DNA of 64,000 nucleotides. Source: Ampelomyces quisqualis. Taxonomy: Eukaryota; Ascomycota; Dothideomycetes; Pleosporales; Phaeosphaeriaceae. Shown here piece after piece: positions 59,526-64,000 of the stretch. Position 1 is the stretch's first letter. Each line of letters starts with the position of its first letter. The position numbers and the translations under genes were made by a program. The stretch lies in contig JAGTXZ010000020.1 of assembly GCA_018398575.1 (NCBI GenBank), positions 558,001-622,000 on the forward strand, given 5' to 3'. Under the pieces are notes generated by a model. The model saw only the letters and a program-made list of their open reading frames with translations, ran no database searches and had not been told where the DNA came from.

Positions 59526-60474
59526 CTAAGAGACCTGTATATTACTTAAGGTACCTAGTAAAACGCGTTAGTAAGGTAAGCTTAAAGCTATTAATAGTCT
59601 TATTGCAAATAAGCCCTATATACAGGCTATTGTTAGTAACCCTAAGCTATGCCTTAGCACCTAATATACTGCCTAAGAAGCAGCTAATCTGCTAGTACTT
59701 ATAGAGGAGCTACATTTATATAGGTACTAGAAGAAGCTTAATGCGTTACAACGCTTCTTAAAGCTCTTCTTAGAGGTTACAATTGTGCTTAAATTAGTAA
59801 AGCTACGTAGCTTGCGTATATACACTTACTTTAAACATCTAATAGAGGGCGCCTCTATACTAGCCTTGTTGCCTAAGCAGGAGATTATAGAGATTATCTT
59901 AAAGCGCTAGCTTTAAGTAGAGCACCTGCTATTTACTATAGCGTATATCTGTAATCTAGCAGCCTAAGGTAATTACCTAGTTAAGATACCTTATAGCACC
60001 TAGCTAAAGCTAACAAACTAGCTTATTAGGCAGTAGCCTAATAAGGGAGAGTCTATAGGTATAGCAGCTTAAGTATTTAAGGAGCTTCTTAACGTATAGC
60101 AGCGTTATAGAAGCTATAGTAACAAAGTTATATAGAAAAGCTTCTGCAACTACACTAATCTAGCAGATTAGTAGGTAGAACAGGACTGCACTAAAGAGCT
60201 TAAAGCTTTAGCTATCTACTCCCTCTCTATTAATCTAACTACTAGAGTAGCTAAGAGAAACTAGAGTATACACTTATATATCTATTTAAAAGCTCGCAAT
60301 TAGTTAACTAATAAGCGTGTACAAAAGCTTGTATACTTGTTCTAGAATCTCTAGGTTAGAGATCAAGTTTTGACCTCTACACTTAGTTATTTTGCAGCAG
60401 ATGAGGTAGAGGAGAGTTTAGATAAAGAGGAGGATGTGAACGGGCAGCTTATAATAGGCAATATGCTAGAGTAA
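59526..60474 (+). pseudogene. hAT-type transposase C-terminal relic at the repeat edge
   Basis: Plus-strand frame ending in a clean TAA at 60,472. About 60,280-60,360 reads LKARNQLTNKRVQKLVYLF, close to the 'RNRLTxxRxxKLVYIYYNLR' tail after the hAT dimerisation domain. The end (FAADEVEESLDKEEDVNGQL) is acidic and free of stops. Upstream to about 59,600 the frame is broken by TAG/TAA. The last 110 bp keep TGA, TCA and ATGA words, so RIP fades inside this fragment. It is distinct from the H3-carrying hAT. Confidence 0.6.
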
Positions 60475-60841
60475 ATAGATCCTAATTAATCACCACCCTC
60501 CCATTGTAGTTAGCGTTACAATACTGTATACTGTATTGGATTAGTATGTGATCCGATACGATACGGAATATACAAGTTTTTGGGCTCGCTTACGGTATCG
60601 ACCCATCTCTACTCATCAGGTTGCGCGCCCTCCACCGGCCACTTATCTTTATGTAATAAGTTAAAACACCTCCAAATTTGTCAGTCATCGGAGGGCATAT
60701 CAGCACCACTTTCCATACAGCGCGGAGTTCGACCTCTACGTCTCTAACAATCACATCTCCCAAGGTGAGCTTCCTTCTCAGAATCCTACTCACGTGATAA
60801 GGCACACCAACTTACTATAGTCCTACTATATAGCCTCAACG
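60475..60841. other. Boundary and probable promoter of the secreted-protein gene
   Basis: Base use changes to that of ordinary genic DNA. Near 60,515-60,575 are short repeats of ATACTGTATACTGTATTGG and CGATACGATACGG. No gene is supported; a minus-strand open frame at 60,590-60,805 lacks any recognisable feature. A TATA-like ACTATATAGCC lies at about 60,825, 15 bp before the ATG. Confidence 0.5.
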
Positions 60842-61342
60842 ATGGTTACGCTGTGTACAACCCGATTCGTTACAGTTGCGCTTCTTGCCATCTTGGCACA
60901 TCCCATTCACGCCCGCTGGAACGTGTACTCCCGTTTTCTCGACGCAGATTTCCACCCGATCTTCGAAACATCCTATGACGTTGGGAACCCCGGTTGTTTT
61001 TCCCCCGGGAAAATTGAATCCCAGAGTCTCATAACGTTCTCGAAAACTTGGACTAACACTCAGACTATGGCTGATGGCGCCTACTGTCTGCTCTCGTACA
61101 CCGACCGTTGCACCAAGGAAGACATGGAAGGAAACGACCAGCGGCAATTCCACCATGTTCGGCTTACTGGAAAAACTAAATTTCACAACACCCACGGCTA
61201 TCGAGTGTGTAAATCACCTGACGAGTGTGATTGGAAGGCGTTCAAATGGATCACTGGAAACTGTACCCACCCGAGCGAAATAATCGATGGCAAGAATAAC
61301 AATAATGACTGGATTCTCCCGGGATGGGGTAACAACGTCTAA
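60842..61342 (+). CDS. Small secreted cysteine-rich protein, candidate effector
   Basis: 166 codons, single exon, ATG to TAA. Residues 1-24 form a classic signal peptide: a short polar start, a hydrophobic core (FVTVALLAILA) and an HA-R cleavage site after Ala24. The mature part of about 142 residues has six Cys (52, 82, 90, 123, 129, 141), enough for three disulfides, one N-glycosylation sequon (Asn140-Cys-Thr), and is rich in Trp, Asn and His. No known domain is recognised. Small secreted, six-Cys, lineage-specific proteins next to repeat-rich compartments are the usual profile of fungal effectors, but other secreted roles are possible. It lies about 370 bp from the RIP block with no sign of RIP stops. 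Confidence 0.75.
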   Translation: MVTLCTTRFVTVALLAILAHPIHARWNVYSRFLDADFHPIFETSYDVGNPGCFSPGKIESQSLITFSKTWTNTQTMADGAYCLLSYTDRCTKEDMEGNDQRQFHHVRLTGKTKFHNTHGYRVCKSPDECDWKAFKWITGNCTHPSEIIDGKNNNNDWILPGWGNNV

Positions 61343-62165
61343 CTCAACCGGCGGTAACTCCGAAATCAAGCGTGTCAACCCACATGCTTCGCGGGCGACA
61401 AAATCTGAAGCACGCACTTTCGAAAGCACTTTGTAGACTGGAAAGCATTTAATCATTGTCCTGGAATACGTTCCCTAATTCCACGGTATTATTCAGCTTT
61501 GTTGGCGGGTCGTGGTTATGGCGTGAGTCTGCGATGAACCAGGAAGGTTGTGACACTGATTGACGAGGATTTTTACACATGATGGATGTTGTTGTAATTC
61601 TAGATCGTGGTAAGAGCGACTCTACTCATCTGGGTAATATGCTACCCCACGCTCTTGATGCTAACTATTGGACTGGAATGTCAAGACCTTTACCTACTAT
61701 ACGCACGAATAATCGCACTCCCGCGACATGTCTTGTGAGGTCCAGGAGGTCTTGACGGGACAGGGTTCTTGACATCCCAAGTACAGTAACTGTAGAGCTC
61801 TTGGCTAGGGTAGCTATGTAAAATTGATCAGGTGCTGTTGGTGCTGTATAACTACGACTCTCCTAGTCTCAACATGACTGAGCAGCGGCAAATCATCTGA
61901 TCCTTTTCTTGTTATTGTGACCTGTGTGTCTAGTCTGCACCTCCCCGCATGTTTTCTTTGCAGGTCTTACGGTCCGCCCTGGGGATCTTTGTAGACGTTT
62001 CCCAAGTGACACGGGCTGTGAAACTTGTTCTGCACGGTTGAATTGAGGCAGACAAGGTTTGTTGTCTGTTTTTATGTTAATATGAGGAGCGATGATTAAT
62101 ATCAGCTGGGTTGGTGCACCTGTGTTTTTCTTTTCCATCTTATAATCCACTGGTCCTGAGTTTAG
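61343..62165. other. Intergenic region
   Basis: No convincing gene. A 10-bp inverted repeat GTCAAGACCT (61,680-61,689) and AGGTCTTGAC (61,747-61,756) could form a stem. The minus-strand open frame 61,893-62,150 has no supporting feature. Terminators for both convergent genes should lie here. Confidence 0.5.
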
Positions 62166-63458
62166 CTAATGTGCTTGTGTAAAGTCCATAGTCTGGGTGC
62201 TTATAAGAGCAGATTGTGATGCCTCTAATTTGATCATTTCTTCAATGAACTCGGGATCCGAATCGTACGAAAGATCGGGTTCGTGCTCAGGTTGTGATGC
62301 TTCTAGCTTGATCATCTCCTCGATAAAATCAGGGTCAGAGTCGTAGTCAGAGTCTGGGTACTCTGTTGGTGGAGTTGAACAAACCGCAGCTGATTTAGGA
62401 GAGCTACAAGGTTCGACCTTGATCGAAGGACCAGTGACGCCGTTTGACGTATGTATCGGTCGCGGCGAGGGAAAGATGGCGATTGGAGTGGGCGGCCTAG
62501 GGGGCTCGGCCCGGTCGAAGATGGAGGTCGCCAATTCGCTTGGATGTTCTGATTTTGTGGCGCCAGACTCTTGCTCACACTTGCGGTTTCGCCTCCGCTC
62601 AAGCAACAATGCTGTCCGTCTGGCTAATTGCCTTCGCCTGACAACCCGTGGGTCTACGGCAAAAGGCCCAAGGATTAGGTCTTGTAGTAATGGTGCTAAG
62701 AAATCATTATCCTTCGCCACTTTCATGTCTATTGTGTGGCCGTCCAATGTGTACTCAACAAATTCGTCCCAATCGGCAAATGTATTAAGTTCTTCGCCAT
62801 TGCGGAATGAATCGACGAAATCTATGATATTCACAAAAGGAGCGTCTTTGAGTTCGAGGAGGCATGTGTCGATGGTAGGTCGTACAGTCTTGCCAGCTTT
62901 GCGACACATCGCTTGATAGACTTCCAGGCACTGATCTTCGTCGAGATCCACATAGCCCTCATCATCGTCTTGCTCGATACTGATGCGAATGCCATCAGGG
63001 AGGCAGTGTTTGATAATTTCATCGCGAATCGCGTCTACTCTAGCCTTACGCATGTACTGATCGTCCCAATTTTGCGAGCTGGCGAGACGGTTGAACTCTT
63101 CTTTGAACTCAGCAAGAGGATCCAGTATGAAATTGTTCTGCAATCTGAAAGTTGTCCAGGAAAGTCGAATGTTGTTCACCGGTATACCGCTCATGCGCAG
63201 ATAGTCCATTGCAAACGTTCGATCCGCAAAATCGTGGTACTTGCTGTCGGGAAATCCTTCGATCTGTTGCTTTGCTTCTTCCCAGTCATTGTAGATCCCA
63301 GGCTTCCTGCCAATGGCGACGGCACAGTATCGAATCGAGCTTCGTGTACACGCGTCTTTCTCGAGCTTGACACCATTTTTGTCTGAGATATGATGTCCTC
63401 TTCTTGTAACGACCCTATCCGCCTCTTGAAATCGGACCCCCGGAGCTGGCCTACTCAT
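62166..63458 (-). CDS. RNase H1/viroplasmin N-terminal domain protein with acidic C-terminal repeats
   Basis: 430 residues from the ATG at 63,458 (MSRPAPGVRF). The frame stays open a further 23 codons upstream, but only from GTG, so this ATG is preferred. Residues about 44-87 (YCAVAIGRKPGIYNDW, then VKGF-like IEGFPDSKYHDF) match the viroplasmin/RNase H1 N-terminal fold, which binds RNA/DNA hybrids or dsRNA. No RNase H catalytic domain follows; residues about 100-290 form a globular acidic region with no recognised family. A basic stretch (RRRQLARRTALLLERRRNRK) lies at about 276-295. The C-terminus has a Pro/Ser-rich linker with SIKVEP and two 18-residue repeats (YDSDPDFIEEMIKLEASQ), each with IKLE. 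The three psi-K-x-E sites suggest SUMOylation. It converges with the secreted-protein gene. Confidence 0.78.
   Translation of the reverse strand: MSRPAPGVRFQEADRVVTRRGHHISDKNGVKLEKDACTRSSIRYCAVAIGRKPGIYNDWEEAKQQIEGFPDSKYHDFADRTFAMDYLRMSGIPVNNIRLSWTTFRLQNNFILDPLAEFKEEFNRLASSQNWDDQYMRKARVDAIRDEIIKHCLPDGIRISIEQDDDEGYVDLDEDQCLEVYQAMCRKAGKTVRPTIDTCLLELKDAPFVNIIDFVDSFRNGEELNTFADWDEFVEYTLDGHTIDMKVAKDNDFLAPLLQDLILGPFAVDPRVVRRRQLARRTALLLERRRNRKCEQESGATKSEHPSELATSIFDRAEPPRPPTPIAIFPSPRPIHTSNGVTGPSIKVEPCSSPKSAAVCSTPPTEYPDSDYDSDPDFIEEMIKLEASQPEHEPDLSYDSDPEFIEEMIKLEASQSALISTQTMDFTQAH
62210..62345 (-). repeat. Coding tandem repeat in the viroplasmin-domain gene
   Basis: Two near-identical blocks encode YDSDP(D/E)FIEEMIKLEASQ, separated by PEHEPDLS; recent internal duplication. 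Confidence 0.9.
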
Positions 63459-64000
63459 GTCTCCAAAATGTCTTTGATATTGCAGCAAATGCCCCAAGGT
63501 ATTTCGTTCTCCCTCTCTTACTCGCACAAAGTCACGCCACTTTCAATACACTGTACCGCTGTTGTACAACCTGCAACTGATTATCTTAGTGACTCGAAAC
63601 GTTCAGCGTTCGCCATTCGCTAGGACAGCTCATTTACCTGTAACTGAAACTAAGATCAAATGGCTCGGTGAGTCTCAGAGATACTGGCAGAGTACTCGTA
63701 ACCAGGAGCCTAGTTATTGGGTTATCGTAGTGCTTGCTAATTTGGTCCGGCAAATGGTGGCTTCGAGTGCTGAATTCATACAACTTTCCCAAGTGGATGC
63801 GTTAGAACGCGTCCGGGTCCGAGTGTAGTTCCAAAGTTCAAATCACGCTACCAGACCAACCCCTTTGCCGCGTCATCGACAAATACGCGAAATCACATGA
63901 CCAGCTGTGCTTTCTATGTTCACATCACCATCGATTGACGTTTGCAAAGTTACCAGATCACAAGTAATTGCGAGGGGACGTATTTCTGATTTGTACTCAT
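63459..64000. other. Upstream region of the viroplasmin-domain gene
   Basis: Ordinary genic base composition. Open frames at 63,390-63,623 and 63,562-63,828 (+) show no domain, signal peptide or start context to support them. A gene may begin beyond the window edge. Confidence 0.4.

Larger units (their letters stand above)
1..60470. other. RIP-mutated transposon block
   Basis: By eye, TCA, CCA, TGA and TGG are almost absent while TAG, TAA, CTA and TTA are very frequent; TCG, CCG, CGA and CGG are also scarce, but ACA, GCA, TGT and TGC remain common. Paired repeats confirm the direction of change: the hAT end at 20,320-20,463 has CCA, CCG and TGA where its copy at 59,380-59,525 has CTA, CTG and TAA. 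This is the signature of fungal repeat-induced point mutation acting on CpA, and here also CpG, strongest after a pyrimidine. Normal trinucleotide use returns between about 60,360 and 60,490. Confidence 0.93.

Noticed and set aside
60836..61195. 119-codon minus-strand open frame over the secreted-protein gene
   Set aside because: Shadow of the 60,842 gene, which has a convincing signal peptide and Cys pattern.
61893..62150. 85-codon minus-strand open frame
   Set aside because: No recognisable domain, low-complexity basic composition, and it lies in the tail-to-tail intergenic region.
62419..63386. Plus-strand open frames of 165 and 157 codons
   Set aside because: Antisense shadows of the viroplasmin-domain gene; no domain or signal of their own.
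63459..63527. 23-codon upstream extension of the viroplasmin-domain protein
   Set aside because: The extension begins at GTG, not ATG; the first in-frame ATG is at 63,458 and leaves the domain intact.

Overview
The window looks like a filamentous ascomycete (Pezizomycotina) chromosome. Positions 1 to about 60,470 are a wall-to-wall block of transposable elements destroyed by repeat-induced point mutation (RIP). Positions about 60,480-64,000 are normal gene-bearing sequence. I judge RIP by eye: in the block TGA, TGG, TCA and CCA are nearly missing, TAG and TAA are everywhere, and paired repeat copies differ by C-to-T and G-to-A changes. No reading frame of 100 codons survives in 60 kb, so genes were recognised by reading through TAG/TAA where CAG, CAA or TGG once stood. 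All domain calls are by eye. Element outlines fixed by LTRs or target duplications are exact to a few bases; other edges are approximate.

Layout. 1-1,900: minus-strand gag of a Ty3/Gypsy element running off the window. 2,410-4,979: minus-strand Gypsy pol cut off in the reverse transcriptase. 4,980-12,007: full-length Gypsy element with 230-bp LTRs, a chromodomain and an antisense accessory ORF. 12,008-13,252: unidentified repeat U. 13,251-40,464: a giant inverted-repeat element with arms of about 6.7-7.0 kb. Each arm carries a Plavaka-type transposase, and the 7.6-kb centre carries a pogo transposase and a SNF2-type ATPase. Its left arm is split by a 5.9-kb hAT transposon (14,550-20,463) that carries a divergent histone H3 gene with two introns. 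41,103-41,650: six 89-bp repeats. 42,015-56,406: Gypsy element A (218-bp LTRs, perfect 5-bp target duplication), itself split by Gypsy element B (42,854-49,389, 187-bp LTRs, perfect 5-bp target duplication). 57,700-58,943: second copy of U. 58,944-59,525: second, truncated copy of the H3-carrying hAT end. 59,526-60,474: a hAT transposase tail at the edge of the RIP zone.

The gene-bearing end has two genes: a 166-residue secreted six-cysteine protein (60,842-61,342, +), a candidate effector about 370 bp from the repeat edge, and a 430-residue protein with an RNase H1/viroplasmin N-terminal domain and three SUMO-consensus motifs (62,166-63,458, -).

The three most unusual things are the histone H3 gene inside a hAT transposon, the giant inverted-repeat element with a transposase in each arm and a chromatin-remodeller-like ATPase between them, and antisense cysteine-rich plus helical ORFs between integrase and 3' LTR in two different Gypsy elements.
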